Shown one piece after another: positions 34,505-42,925 of a stretch of DNA of 61,359 nt. Each line of letters starts with the position of its first letter. Within the stretch, counting starts at the first letter, position 1. The stretch spans positions 1 to 61,359 of the forward strand of contig JAKPQM010000032.1 in NCBI GenBank assembly GCA_029546925.1, in the 5' to 3' direction. The notes under the pieces are model-generated. The model did no database searches, was not told the DNA's origin, and saw only the letters and a program-made list of their open reading frames with translations. The stretch is from Actinomycetes bacterium (GTDB lineage Bacteria; Actinomycetota; Coriobacteriia; Coriobacteriales; Atopobiaceae). Made by a program: the position numbers and the translations under genes.

Positions 34505-35356
34505 ATGGCAGAGATCAATAAAGTCTCCGAGAAGGCACGCAGGCAGTCCTTCCTGCATTGGATCTACGGCAACCTCACCTGCTTCTCCCAGGAGCATATG
34601 CAGACCTTCGGCTATCTCTGGTCGATGATGCCCATCGTGGACGAGCTGTACGACAAGGACGAGGACAAGGTCGATGCGCTGCGCACCTATACCACTTTCT
34701 TCAACACGGAACCGCAGATCGGTACCATGGTTGTGGGTCTTACCGTTGGCCTTGAGGAGGCGCGCGCCAATGGCGATCCTATGGATGCCGAGACGATCAA
34801 CGGTATCCGCGCCGGTCTCATGGGCCCGCTTGCCGGCTTGGGCGACTCGATTATCGTCGGTACGTTCATTCCCATTCTGCTTGGCATTGCACTGGGCCTC
34901 TCGACTGGTGGAAATCCGCTCGGCCCCCTCTTCTATATGGTTGTCTGGAACGTGCTCATGTACTTTGGCATGAAATATGCCTACGACCAGGGCTACACCT
35001 TGGGCGGATCGGCTGTCGAGGCGCTTGTGGGGCCCGACTCTGCAGCTCTGCGCAGCTCCATCGTCATGATCGGCTCCATGGTCATCGGCTCGGTTGCCGC
35101 GACATGGATCTCTATCTCCACGAGCTTTGCCATCAACTTTAGCGAGAAATCCTCCTTTGTGCTCCAAAGCACGCTTGACGCCATTCTGCCTAAGTTCTTG
35201 AGCTTCTTCTTCGTGTGGCTGTGCTGGTGGCTTATGACCAAGAAGAAGGTCAGCCCGACTATCGTCATGCTTATCCTCGTGGCTGTTGCCATGATCGGCT
35301 GCATTACTATTCCGGGTCTCAACACGTCCTTCTTCAACCCTGGCCTGTCCTATTAG
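34505..35356 (+). CDS. PTS mannose-family EIID component
   Basis: 283-residue membrane subunit unique to this PTS class. The soluble N-terminal part has LHWIYGNLTCFSQEHMQTFGY, then AGLMGPLAGLGDSIIVGT, which lies in the re-entrant region, and C-terminal hydrophobic helices. It completes the permease with EIIC. A GC-rich hairpin at 35403-35428 follows, so the PTS operon probably ends here. Confidence 0.95.
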   Translation: MAEINKVSEKARRQSFLHWIYGNLTCFSQEHMQTFGYLWSMMPIVDELYDKDEDKVDALRTYTTFFNTEPQIGTMVVGLTVGLEEARANGDPMDAETINGIRAGLMGPLAGLGDSIIVGTFIPILLGIALGLSTGGNPLGPLFYMVVWNVLMYFGMKYAYDQGYTLGGSAVEALVGPDSAALRSSIVMIGSMVIGSVAATWISISTSFAINFSEKSSFVLQSTLDAILPKFLSFFFVWLCWWLMTKKKVSPTIVMLILVAVAMIGCITIPGLNTSFFNPGLSY

Positions 35357-35402
35357 CCTGCTTGTGTGCTACCGGCTGTCAGATTGTGCGGCCGGTCACG
35401 GT

Positions 35403-35428
35403 AGGGCGCACCCCCATCGGTGCGCCCT
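35403..35428 (+). terminator. Stem-loop after EIID
   Basis: Perfect 10-bp stem agggcgcacc / ggtgcgccct with a 6-nt loop, 47 bases after the EIID stop. It is GC-rich and lacks a T-run. The likely end of the mannose PTS transcript. Confidence 0.6.
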
Positions 35429-35520
35429 CATGCGTACCGGCTGCCCGTATAACAGCGCGCTCGATGTGGGGCAACCACCTGTGGGATAACGTGAGGCGAC
35501 GGCATGGAGGAGAGCTGCAT

Positions 35521-35949
35521 ATGGCTGCAGAAGTGCATCAGATGCAAGATGTCGTAAGTGCGCAAGAGCGAAAACAGCTTATTGTGGAGGCAGATCGCCA
35601 GACCCAGGCGATCATGAGGCTCGAAGTCTATAAACGTCTGGGATATTCTGCGGTGGCTGCAGGTGCGCTCCTTATCTACTGGCAAACATCGCTTAACGCC
35701 GCGTCGTGGTTTTTGCCCGCAGGAATCGGGCTTGTTGTGATATCCGGCCTGGTATCCATCGCGCTCACCGTGGGGATTTCCCGTGCAAAAAAGAACGTTA
35801 GGGCGATTTTAGCCGCAGCTGGCATCGACCTTGACGCAGTCCCTCTGAGCGGTTCGCACAAAGAGAGCAAACTAGCTCGTGCTGTGACGTGGGCGAGCAG
35901 CAAAGCCGAAAGCTACGCTGCACGGCGTGAGGACATCAAGAGGCAGTGA
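35521..35949 (+). CDS. Small membrane protein, unknown function
   Basis: 142 residues. A helical soluble N-terminus of about 40 residues (QERKQLIVEADRQTQAIMRL) is followed by two membrane helices (SAVAAGALLIYW and LVVISGLVSIALTV) and a basic C-terminal tail. I recognise no family. ggaggagagc precedes the ATG. It lies between the mannose PTS and a MarR regulator; a link to either is only positional. Confidence 0.6.
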   Translation: MAAEVHQMQDVVSAQERKQLIVEADRQTQAIMRLEVYKRLGYSAVAAGALLIYWQTSLNAASWFLPAGIGLVVISGLVSIALTVGISRAKKNVRAILAAAGIDLDAVPLSGSHKESKLARAVTWASSKAESYAARREDIKRQ

Positions 35950-36065
35950 TCTTACAAGGGCATTTTGAAATAGTTTTGAAGGGGTACCGTTTTGATGCAT
36001 GCAATTATCTCCGTAGGTCATAATTGCTGCATGCAACTGATTATCGGATGCTGAGGGACGTGAGG

Positions 36066-36527
36066 ATGCTGAAGCCCAAGGACAGTGCAGATGTAGCGCG
36101 TAAGCTGCTGATATATTCGCGCGCATTGCCCAAGGGTTTGGTGGGCACGCCTAAAGGCGCTCAGGCGAGTGAATCCGCTACGCTGCAATATCTCGCCTCC
36201 AAAGATCCGGGTGAGGAAGTTATTCCTTCCGAGATCGCCTCGCAACTGGGGTATTCGCGTGCGCGGGTCACACGCATACTTGATGCGCTGGAGGCACGCG
36301 GCGAGATCGAGCGTGTGCCCGACAAGCAGGATAGACGGCGCGTGCTGGTATTTGCCACGGAAAAAGGCCGCAAGACCTTGCGCGAGACCGATGCCAAATC
36401 AACTGCGGGCCTTATGAATTTCATCGATAGCTTGGGCGAGGATGACTCGAAGGAGTTATTGCGCATCTTACGCAAGGGATATGAGAATACCTACAACTCC
36501 CATGTTCCTGATGATCTGAACGTATAG
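36066..36527 (+). CDS. MarR-like winged-helix regulator
   Basis: 153 residues. The winged helix begins at about residue 45: EIASQLGYSRARVTRILDALEARGEIERVPDKQDRRRVLVF, the MarR pattern of a recognition helix followed by a D-x-R-D/R wing. Dimerisation helices frame it. Such proteins usually repress nearby genes and respond to a small molecule. The start is uncertain: ATG 36066 has gaggg at good spacing, while ATG 36048 does not. Confidence 0.85.
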   Translation: MLKPKDSADVARKLLIYSRALPKGLVGTPKGAQASESATLQYLASKDPGEEVIPSEIASQLGYSRARVTRILDALEARGEIERVPDKQDRRRVLVFATEKGRKTLRETDAKSTAGLMNFIDSLGEDDSKELLRILRKGYENTYNSHVPDDLNV

Positions 36528-36568
36528 CTGGCGGCTGATCCCCATGGTGCGGTCGCCGAGGAGGCACC

Positions 36569-37384
36569 ATGCAGGCGCAGATTATCTTTACCGATGTAGA
36601 TGGTACGCTGGTTGACGATGAGCATCATGCGCGTCCCGAAGATGCTGCCATTATTTCTGCCGTTGCTCAGGCCGTGCCGTTCTGCTTGGTTTCAGCGCGC
36701 TCTCCCGAAGGCCTGTATCCTGTGCAGAAAGCGCTGGGTTTTTCCGGGCCGCTCGTCTGTTTCTCTGGCGCATACGTGCTCGATGAGCAAGGGGGAGAGC
36801 TTTCGAGCACGGTTATTGGGATTGAGGATGCTGCGTCGATCAAGCGCTTTCTCGACGTGGCGCTTCCTCATATTTGCGTGGGAACGTATGGTTTTCATAC
36901 GTGGGTCGTTAACGATAGGGGCGACCCGCGTGTGGCTCGCGAGGAGTTCTTTGTGCAGGCATCGGCGATGGAGTGTCGCGATATAGAGCAGGTGTTTGGC
37001 CGGTGTGGGATCCACAAGTTCTTGCTCATGGGAGGGCCGGACGAGATTCTTGGGGCCGAACAGACTATTCGAGATAGGTATCCTAATCTGGCTGTAGTTC
37101 GTTCGAACGAGATGCTTTGCGAGATAATGGCTGGCGGCGTATCCAAGGCCGATGGTGTGTCTTTGCTCTGCAATCATTATGGCGTTTTGCCGGAAAATGC
37201 CATCGCGTTCGGTGATGGATACAACGATCTCGAGATGCTCGCTGCCGTTGGCCGGAGTTATGCAATGGCAAATGCCGAACTTGCTGTAAAAGAGGCGGCA
37301 ACCCATCGGTGTGCATGGACAAATGCTCAGGGTGGTGTAGCGAAAACACTTGCACAGCTTTTCTGCGGCGCGGCTGTGCAATGA
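36569..37384 (+). CDS. Cof-type HAD phosphatase
   Basis: 271 residues. Motif I is TDVDGTLVDDEH at the N-terminus, motif II the serine of CLVSARSP, and the final motif AFGDGYNDLEML. It belongs to the Cof/YidA subfamily, dephosphorylating sugar phosphates or related compounds. gaggaggcacc precedes the ATG. It lies just after the MarR regulator, with 41 bases between, so both may be co-transcribed. It is the second such enzyme in the window (see 1969). Confidence 0.92.
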   Translation: MQAQIIFTDVDGTLVDDEHHARPEDAAIISAVAQAVPFCLVSARSPEGLYPVQKALGFSGPLVCFSGAYVLDEQGGELSSTVIGIEDAASIKRFLDVALPHICVGTYGFHTWVVNDRGDPRVAREEFFVQASAMECRDIEQVFGRCGIHKFLLMGGPDEILGAEQTIRDRYPNLAVVRSNEMLCEIMAGGVSKADGVSLLCNHYGVLPENAIAFGDGYNDLEMLAAVGRSYAMANAELAVKEAATHRCAWTNAQGGVAKTLAQLFCGAAVQ

Positions 37385-37582
37385 TGTAGGAAAAGCCATG
37401 CTTTTCCGTTCTGTATATACAGTGCCAGCGCCATGAATTCTTATACGGATGCATCTCTGCAGCTTCTATCCTATGCTTCGCCTCTTCCATCATAAGCTCG
37501 GCAGCCCTGCGGTGGGTGACGCACACGACGGACGTGTCCTCGGCGGCGGAGCACAGGTGCCGCAGCTAGGAAGAAGCTGCAG

Positions 37583-38077
37583 ATCCTCCAGATCTCAATA
37601 AAGGTGCATTCGATGGGGTCGATGCGATTCTCCTGATGTACCCGACATCTGCAATGACGCGTATCGGCGGCACATACTCTTCGTCCTCCAACTACTTTGT
37701 CACTTTTGAGGGTTGGCTATCTTGGGCGCATACCCAATACAGTCATCGGAGATGTCTTGCGTAACGAACTTCGCGCTTTGGGTGAGCCATGCATGGATGG
37801 AATGCCTCCTGATCATGGTAGCGAGGATTTCGGAAATGTATCGCGGATAATACCTGGAATCAATATGTTCGGAACATTGCTTCCTGACCGGAAGATATCG
37901 GGACATACGCCGCTCTTTCGCGAATTGGCGGCATCCGAAAGCGGCCTGCACTGTCTGCTCACCTCAAGCAAGGCGATGGCGAGGACGCTGCTTACTCTGC
38001 TCCTCTCACCCGATGTGATTGCGAGGGCAAAGCACGAGCTCGGCGCACGCCTGACCTTGGAGATGAGCGCAGGGTAG
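37583..38077 (+). pseudogene. Relic of an M20 family amidohydrolase/peptidase
   Basis: Two pieces in different frames. The first, from about 37583, reads DLNKGAFDGVDAILLMYPTS, the middle of an M20 amidohydrolase (before the HP motif). The second, from 37697, reads GYLGRIPNTVIGDVLRNE then DHGSEDFGNVSRIIPGINMFG, the C-terminal metal-binding region. The roughly 150 residues normally between them are missing, the N-terminal domain is absent, and the frames differ. An internal deletion plus frameshift has destroyed it. 37385-37582 holds nothing else convincing. Family call is good; exact limits are approximate. Confidence 0.75.
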
Positions 38078-38256
38078 TCGACGGGTTATTTTATAGATCG
38101 TATCATACTGCCGATTTCATGCCAATAATGAATATGGCGGGCCGCCCGAAGACGGTCCGCCCTGAGAACGTGCGCTTGAAAAAAGCGGGAATCCCTGCAC
38201 TGTTAGATAGAAAGGCGAGCCAAACTGCCACCCGCCCGTCTTGCAATCCATTCCTC

Positions 38257-38775
38257 CTACATGACCAAGGTGGTCTGCTGGGTGTAGGCGCGGGACTGGT
38301 ATTCGCGATCGAGGTTGTAGAGGCCCATGGGGTCGGTGCCGAAGAGCTCCATGTTGGTGATCATATCTTGGGCGTTGACCTCCTCCTCGCCCTGTTCTTC
38401 CACGAACCAGTCGAGCAGCTTCATGGTGCGCAGGTCGAGCACCTCGCGGGCGGCGCCGTAGCACTCCTCGATGCTGCGGGTGATGAACTGCTCGTGCTCG
38501 AGGGCGGCCTTGAGCGGGGCGAGGTCATCGGAGAAGGTCAGATCGGGCTGGGCGATGGCTTCCATCTTGGGGGTGACTTCGTTATCGAGCAGGTAACGGC
38601 GCAGGATCCGCGCGTGGTCGACCTCCTCCTGGGACTGGATGACGTACCAGTTGGCGAAGCCCTTGAGGCCGCGTGCGTCATAGTAATCGGCAAAGGTCAG
38701 GTAGAGGTAGGCGGAGTAGAGCTCCTTGTTGATCTGGGTGTTGAGCATTTCGGAAACGTGGGTATCAAGTGCCAT
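38257..38775 (-). CDS. Ferritin
   Basis: 172-residue iron-storage protein of the bacterial non-haem ferritin family, a four-helix bundle assembling into a 24-mer. Ferroxidase residues are visible: Glu17 region (NTQINKELYSAYLYL), EEVDHARILRRY (Glu and His), and later ATTxxE-like Glu in EEQGEEEVNAQDM. gaaggga precedes the ATG. It oxidises Fe2+ and stores Fe3+, which protects an anaerobe from transient oxygen. It is transcribed alone, and 38078-38256 holds no gene. Confidence 0.94.
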   Translation of the reverse strand: MALDTHVSEMLNTQINKELYSAYLYLTFADYYDARGLKGFANWYVIQSQEEVDHARILRRYLLDNEVTPKMEAIAQPDLTFSDDLAPLKAALEHEQFITRSIEECYGAAREVLDLRTMKLLDWFVEEQGEEEVNAQDMITNMELFGTDPMGLYNLDREYQSRAYTQQTTLVM

Positions 38776-39002
38776 GATGGCTCCCTTCTGGTCGGGTGGG
38801 CGACCGCTGTCGGTACGTTCGCGCGCGGGCAGGTGCCGTGCGTCGCATGTCCTGTTCTATACCCCACGTGGGAAGAATATTGCCCGTGCGATGCCTCTCG
38901 CACAAAAATGATTGGTGAAAGGCGGGTATGGATGTGGGCGTGCACCCGGCACGATGCTTGCATAGGGAGGCTCTCCTCGGAGAGCAGTCGTGAACAGTCC
39001 AA

Positions 39003-39065
39003 ATATCGCATTATAATAGTGCGATATACTATAATATATGCACTATAACAGTGCGATATGCTATA
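39003..39065. promoter_or_regulatory. Paired 23-bp direct repeats before the AAA ATPase gene
   Basis: ttataatagtgcgatat... (39011-39033) and ctataacagtgcgatat... (39043-39065) match at 20 of 23 bases with a 32-bp offset. An inverted repeat atatcgca / tgcgatat (39003-39010, 39020-39027) overlaps the first. This lies 31-94 bases before the ATG. It looks like a promoter with tandem operators. The rest of the 321-base gap from ferritin is unremarkable. Confidence 0.65.
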
Positions 39066-39096
39066 CTCTTCTCAAACCGAAGAGGCGGAGGGGATT

Positions 39097-40266
39097 ATGG
39101 ATAAGCTCTACGAGTATATGAGGCGTCAGCTCAATTTCGCTCCCACGGAGCTCCGCAGATATGTGTATGAGCGCATCAATTGGGACAGCCGTATGCTCGG
39201 CCTCGTGGGGCCGCGCGGTGTGGGAAAGACCACACTCTTCCTGCAGCGGATCTTGGACAATCACTCGCTGGATGACACGCTCTACATCACGGCGGATCAT
39301 CTCTATTTTGCAAACCATACCCTCCTCGACACTGCGGAGGTTTTCTACAAGTACGGTGGCAAGCACCTCTTTATCGATGAGGTTCACAAATATGATGGAT
39401 GGTCGCGCGAGCTCAAGGTGATATACGATTCGTTTCCCGGACTGCAGGTGCTATTCACCGGCTCATCGATCCTCGATATCGAGAAAGGCGAGGCCGATCT
39501 CAGTCGTCGCGCGCCCGTCTACCATATGCAGGGACTGTCGTTCAGGGAATTCCTGAAAATCCGCCATGATATCGATATTCCGGTCTGCACACTCGATGAT
39601 GTGCTCGACAACCACGTGATACTTCCCGGTATCGAGCATCCGCTGGTTTTTTTCAAAGAGTATCTTGCGAACGGCTACTACCCGTTCGGTGCGGAGCCGG
39701 ATTTCGAGTTGAGGCTCGAGCAGGTGGTTATCCGTACGTTGGAGACCGATATTCCCCAGTTCGCCAATATGACCGCCGCAACGGGTAAGAAACTCCTGCG
39801 CCTCATGGCTATCGTGAGCACGATTGCCCCATTCAAGCCGAACATGACCAAGCTTGGCTCGCAGATTGGCGCAAGCCGCAACAACGTGGAGGAGTACCTC
39901 GTGTTCATGGAGAAGGCCGGTATGATTTCGCAGCTCCGTACCGGCGCAGCCGGTCTTGGTGCACTTGACAAAGTCGAGAAAGTGTATCTCGACAATACGA
40001 ATATCCTGCAGGTGCTGGGGGGCGATTCTGCAGACGTCGGGACGATGCGCGAAACGTTCTTCTTCAACCAGATGCGCGTCGACCGCGATGTGAGGTCTTC
40101 GCCCATCTCCGATTTCGAGGTCGATGGCATCACGTTCGAGGTGGGTGGCAGGAATAAGGGAACAAACCAGCTCAGCAGAGCAGAGCGCGGATATATGGTT
40201 GCCGATACCATCGAATACGGCCACGGCCGCACTGTGCCGCTCTGGTCGTTCGGCCTCTTGTACTGA
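39097..40266 (+). CDS. AAA ATPase with DUF4143-like C-terminus
   Basis: 389 residues. The N-terminal AAA domain has Walker A GPRGVGKTT near residue 38, Walker B KHLFIDEVHKYD, sensor 1 FTGSSILDIEKGEADLSRRA, and ends in GLSFREFL. The C-terminal part has a winged helix (GSQIGASRNNVEEYLVFME) followed by a nuclease-like YxVGG core (ITFEVGGRNK). This arrangement is common and of unknown role. The ATG at 39097 has ggcggagggg upstream. Tandem operators at 39011 suggest autoregulation. Confidence 0.88.
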   Translation: MDKLYEYMRRQLNFAPTELRRYVYERINWDSRMLGLVGPRGVGKTTLFLQRILDNHSLDDTLYITADHLYFANHTLLDTAEVFYKYGGKHLFIDEVHKYDGWSRELKVIYDSFPGLQVLFTGSSILDIEKGEADLSRRAPVYHMQGLSFREFLKIRHDIDIPVCTLDDVLDNHVILPGIEHPLVFFKEYLANGYYPFGAEPDFELRLEQVVIRTLETDIPQFANMTAATGKKLLRLMAIVSTIAPFKPNMTKLGSQIGASRNNVEEYLVFMEKAGMISQLRTGAAGLGALDKVEKVYLDNTNILQVLGGDSADVGTMRETFFFNQMRVDRDVRSSPISDFEVDGITFEVGGRNKGTNQLSRAERGYMVADTIEYGHGRTVPLWSFGLLY

Positions 40267-40273
40267 TGATAAG

Positions 40274-40308
40274 GGTGAGGCACCGCTCCTAGGGAGCGGT
40301 GCCTCACC
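40274..40308. terminator. Bidirectional terminator between AAA ATPase and purH
   Basis: 16-bp perfect inverted repeat ggtgaggcaccgctcc and complement with a 3-nt loop, between two convergent genes, 8 bases after one stop and 7 before the other. It is strongly stable in both directions even without a T-run. Confidence 0.75.
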
Positions 40309-40314
40309 TCGCGC

Positions 40315-41496
40315 TTAGTGGTGGAAGAGCCTCATATGGGTGAAGCACATCGCGATGCCGTACTTGTCGGCGGTCTCGATGACGTTGTCGTCGCGGATGG
40401 AGCCGCCGGGCTCGGCGATGTAGCACACGCCGGACTTGCGGGCGCGCTCGACGTTGTCGCCAAAGGGGAAGAAGGCGTCGGAGCCCACGGTCACGCCGGT
40501 CTGCGTGGCGATCCAAGCAGCCTTCTCCTCGGCGGTGAGGACCTCGGGCCTCTCGGCGAACCACTTCTGCCACTCGCCCTCGCGCAGCACGTCGTCGTGC
40601 TCCTCGCCGATGTAGACGTCGATGGCATTGTCGCGGTTTGCGCGCTTGATACCCTCTGCGAACCTGAGGCCGAGCACCTTCGGATGCTGGCGCAGGTACC
40701 ACGTGTCGGCCTTATTGCCTGCGAGGCGCGTGCAGTGGACGCGGCTCTGCTGGCCGGCACCCACGCCGATCGCCTGTCCGTCCTTGACGTAGCAGACCGA
40801 GTTGGACTGCGTGTATTTGAGGGTGATGAGGCTGATCATCATGTCGATGAGAGCCTCCTCGGGGATGTCCTTGTTTGCGGTCACGACGTCGGAGAGCAGC
40901 TCCCGGTCGATCTTGAAGAAGTTGTGCCCCTGCTCGAAGGTGATGCCGAAAACGTCCTTGGTCTCGCTCGGCGCACACACATATTCGGGGTCGATCTGGA
41001 TGACGTTGTAGGTGCCGCCGCGCTTCTCGGCCAAGATGGCGAGGGCCTCCTCGGTATAACCGGGGGCGATGATGCCATCGGATACCTCGGGCTTTATGTA
41101 GCGGGCCACGTCGGCATCGCAGATGTCGGACAGGGCTGCGAAGTCGCCGTAGGAGCTCATGCGGTCGGCACCCCGCGCGCGGATGTAAGCGCAGGCGATC
41201 GGGCTGGGCTCGGCCATGTCCTCGGGCACGAAGTAGATCTGCCTGTCGATGGGCGAGAGGGGCTTGCCCACGGCGGCGCCTGCGGGCGAGACGTGCTTGA
41301 AGCTCGCGGCGGCGGGCATGCCGGTGGCCTCCTTGAGCTCGCGGACGAGCTGCCAGGAGTTCAAGGCATCGAGGAAATTGATGAAGCCGGGACGGCCTTG
41401 GAGCACCGTCACCGGAAGGTCGCCCCCATCCTTCATGAAGATGCGGGACGGCTTCTGGTTGGGGTTCATACCGTATTTGAGCTGGATCTCGTTCAC
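40315..41496 (-). CDS. purH: Stand-alone AICAR transformylase (phosphoribosylaminoimidazolecarboxamide formyltransferase)
   Basis: 393 residues, only the transformylase part of normal PurH (about 520 residues). Key motifs are LKYGMNPNQKPSRI, and the catalytic Lys-His pair in SFKHVSPAGAA; the C-terminus has SDAFFPFGDNVERA and VCYIAEPGGSIRDDNVI. It adds a formyl group to AICAR (ZMP) to give FAICAR, the penultimate step of purine synthesis. The IMP cyclohydrolase domain is missing and is replaced by PurO, encoded 42 bases upstream. A ZTP riboswitch lies before the pair, which fits ZMP as substrate. Confidence 0.93.
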   Translation of the reverse strand: MNEIQLKYGMNPNQKPSRIFMKDGGDLPVTVLQGRPGFINFLDALNSWQLVRELKEATGMPAAASFKHVSPAGAAVGKPLSPIDRQIYFVPEDMAEPSPIACAYIRARGADRMSSYGDFAALSDICDADVARYIKPEVSDGIIAPGYTEEALAILAEKRGGTYNVIQIDPEYVCAPSETKDVFGITFEQGHNFFKIDRELLSDVVTANKDIPEEALIDMMISLITLKYTQSNSVCYVKDGQAIGVGAGQQSRVHCTRLAGNKADTWYLRQHPKVLGLRFAEGIKRANRDNAIDVYIGEEHDDVLREGEWQKWFAERPEVLTAEEKAAWIATQTGVTVGSDAFFPFGDNVERARKSGVCYIAEPGGSIRDDNVIETADKYGIAMCFTHMRLFHH

Positions 41497-41538
41497 AAAA
41501 ATCCTCCTTATCCCGATAGAAGGGGAACATCCCCTCTA

Positions 41539-42174
41539 TTAGTCGCCGAGATGCTTGTTGAAGAGCGTGATCTCTCCGCCTACCTTGGCGTACATCGAGA
41601 CCTTGTTGTCATCGTTCAGGGCAGCCCATACCTCTTCGGGTGCGGCGAGCTCAACCTCGATCGGCTCGCCCGAGAAGGACGGCAGCGGGTCGCCGTCTCC
41701 CTCGTAGGTCGAGATAAAATAGCCCATACCCTCGTCGGCGCCCTCGTAGGCGAAGAACTCGCGCAGGCAGCGGCCACCCCCTTGGTGTTTCAGGATGGAG
41801 AGCTCGAAGGAGCCGTCGGCATTCAGGATGGCGGAGATGCGCGGGGTGAAGTTGGGAGCGTCGGGCTCGTATGCACGGGTCATGAGGCCGCAGCGGAAGC
41901 AGCCCTTCTCCACGATGGTGTCGGTCTGATCGCCGTTCGTGACCACGAGCGCATCGCCCATCGCGCGCACGGGATGGTAGATGATGAGGCTTGGATCCTC
42001 CATGAGTTCGGGCTTGTACGCCTCGGTCTTGATGCCGTCATCTGTGATCGAGAAGATGCGGTTACGGCTGTTGGCACTGCGACCCATGATCCAGTAGTAC
42101 ACGCAATCCCTGCCTACCACGATACCGCGGCCGGGGTAGGGGTTGCTGGCGAGCAGGTCGGTGAGTTTGCGCAC
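41539..42174 (-). CDS. purO: IMP cyclohydrolase (PurO family)
   Basis: 211 residues of the archaeal-type IMP cyclohydrolase fold. Recognisable parts are NPYPGRGIVVGRD near the N-terminus, MGRSANSRNRIF, PELMEDPSLIIYHP, and VTNGDQTDTI. It closes FAICAR to IMP, the last step of purine synthesis, taking the place of the N-terminal domain of bacterial PurH. The start is a GTG at 42174 with gaggagagga upstream. It is the first gene of the purO-purH operon. Confidence 0.88.
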   Translation of the reverse strand: MRKLTDLLASNPYPGRGIVVGRDCVYYWIMGRSANSRNRIFSITDDGIKTEAYKPELMEDPSLIIYHPVRAMGDALVVTNGDQTDTIVEKGCFRCGLMTRAYEPDAPNFTPRISAILNADGSFELSILKHQGGGRCLREFFAYEGADEGMGYFISTYEGDGDPLPSFSGEPIEVELAAPEEVWAALNDDNKVSMYAKVGGEITLFNKHLGD

Positions 42175-42240
42175 GGATGCTCCTCTCCTCGTGGCCTGCC
42201 CCGATATGCGAAGGGCAAGTCGCTTCCAAACATGAAATGG

Positions 42241-42316
42241 CTTGCCCAGACGGTCGGCGTATGTGCTCGCGCTGCTCCACCGCGGTTGTCCGCGAATCTC
42301 CGTCAGTCACAGCGCG
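42241..42316 (-). ncRNA. Probable ZTP (pfl) riboswitch upstream of purO-purH
   Basis: Read on the minus strand, conserved blocks appear in the expected order: GTGACTGACGG (42310-42300), a variable hairpin, GGTGGAGCAGCGCGAGC (42281-42265), then CCGTCTGGGCAAG (42253-42241). CUGACGG and CCGUC can pair, as in known aptamers. A downstream CTTGCCC (42219-42213) can pair with GGGCAAG, giving an alternative fold. Ligand ZMP/ZTP is the purH substrate, so it should raise purO-purH expression when ZMP builds up. Confidence 0.72.
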
Positions 42317-42546
42317 CCTGTGTGCCCCAACTTTAGCACGAGCGGGATCCTACGGATACGGCAAAGCTACGAGCTGCTAATTACACACAGGTTTTCGCCG
42401 CTTCTTTGCGTCGAAATCCGGCGGCACGGGTAGCAGGTGACGGGTGTGTTGAGTCAAGCCGCGGGGTCCGCGCCGGCTGGGAGGGCTCTTGGTCGTAAAA
42501 CCGCCTAGGAATGGGCCGAATCGGCTTCAGACGGGGGCTTGTGGAG

Positions 42547-42689
42547 AGCAAATTGGAGTTGTAGGAAGATTTACCCCCGCCCGCCTTGGCCCGTCACGGG
42601 ATGCACCTCTTCTACCTGCAATTCTTTGAGCACCATCAAGGGCCAAATCGCACCATGGCCGGTAAATCTTCCTACAACTCCAATTTGCT
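42547..42689. repeat. Long perfect inverted repeat with 85-bp loop
   Basis: 29-bp perfect arms (42547-42575 and 42661-42689), core aattggagttgtaggaag. The loop of 85 bases has no gene. It lies in a 751-base gap between purO and the CoA-disulfide reductase gene (42175-42925). It looks like a miniature inverted-repeat element. A short ORF at 42811-42942 overlapping the next gene is not convincing. Confidence 0.8.
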
Positions 42690-42925
42690 TGCAGGTAGGG
42701 TGCTCTCGCGATGGCCTTGCACGGCACTCAGCAAACTTATCGTCCGCAGTTCAGATCGCTGGGCGTCGAAAAGAAAAGAATGGAGAGATTGATAAGAAGG
42801 GATGGTCCAGATGGCAGGGCTTGAGTTCATGCCCGTATCCGACGCAGTGTGCTTTTCCGTACCCTATCAGGTGGGCTATCTCCTCCGCGAACAGGCTGTG
42901 TCCTGCCTATCGGTCCTGAAAGACG

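Noticed and set aside
37571-37593. Similarity of aagaagctgcagatcctccagat to a stretch inside the RsmJ-like gene (29191-29213)
   Set aside because: Only about 22 bases match, in different frames and contexts; most likely chance in GC-rich coding DNA.
38140-38170. GC-rich gggccgcccgaagacggtccgccc as ferritin terminator
   Set aside because: The two halves are not reverse complements over a useful length, so no stable stem can be claimed.
40318-42336. A 672-residue open frame on the plus strand across purH and purO
   Set aside because: Antisense shadow of two well-supported genes and also overlaps the riboswitch; no recognisable domain.
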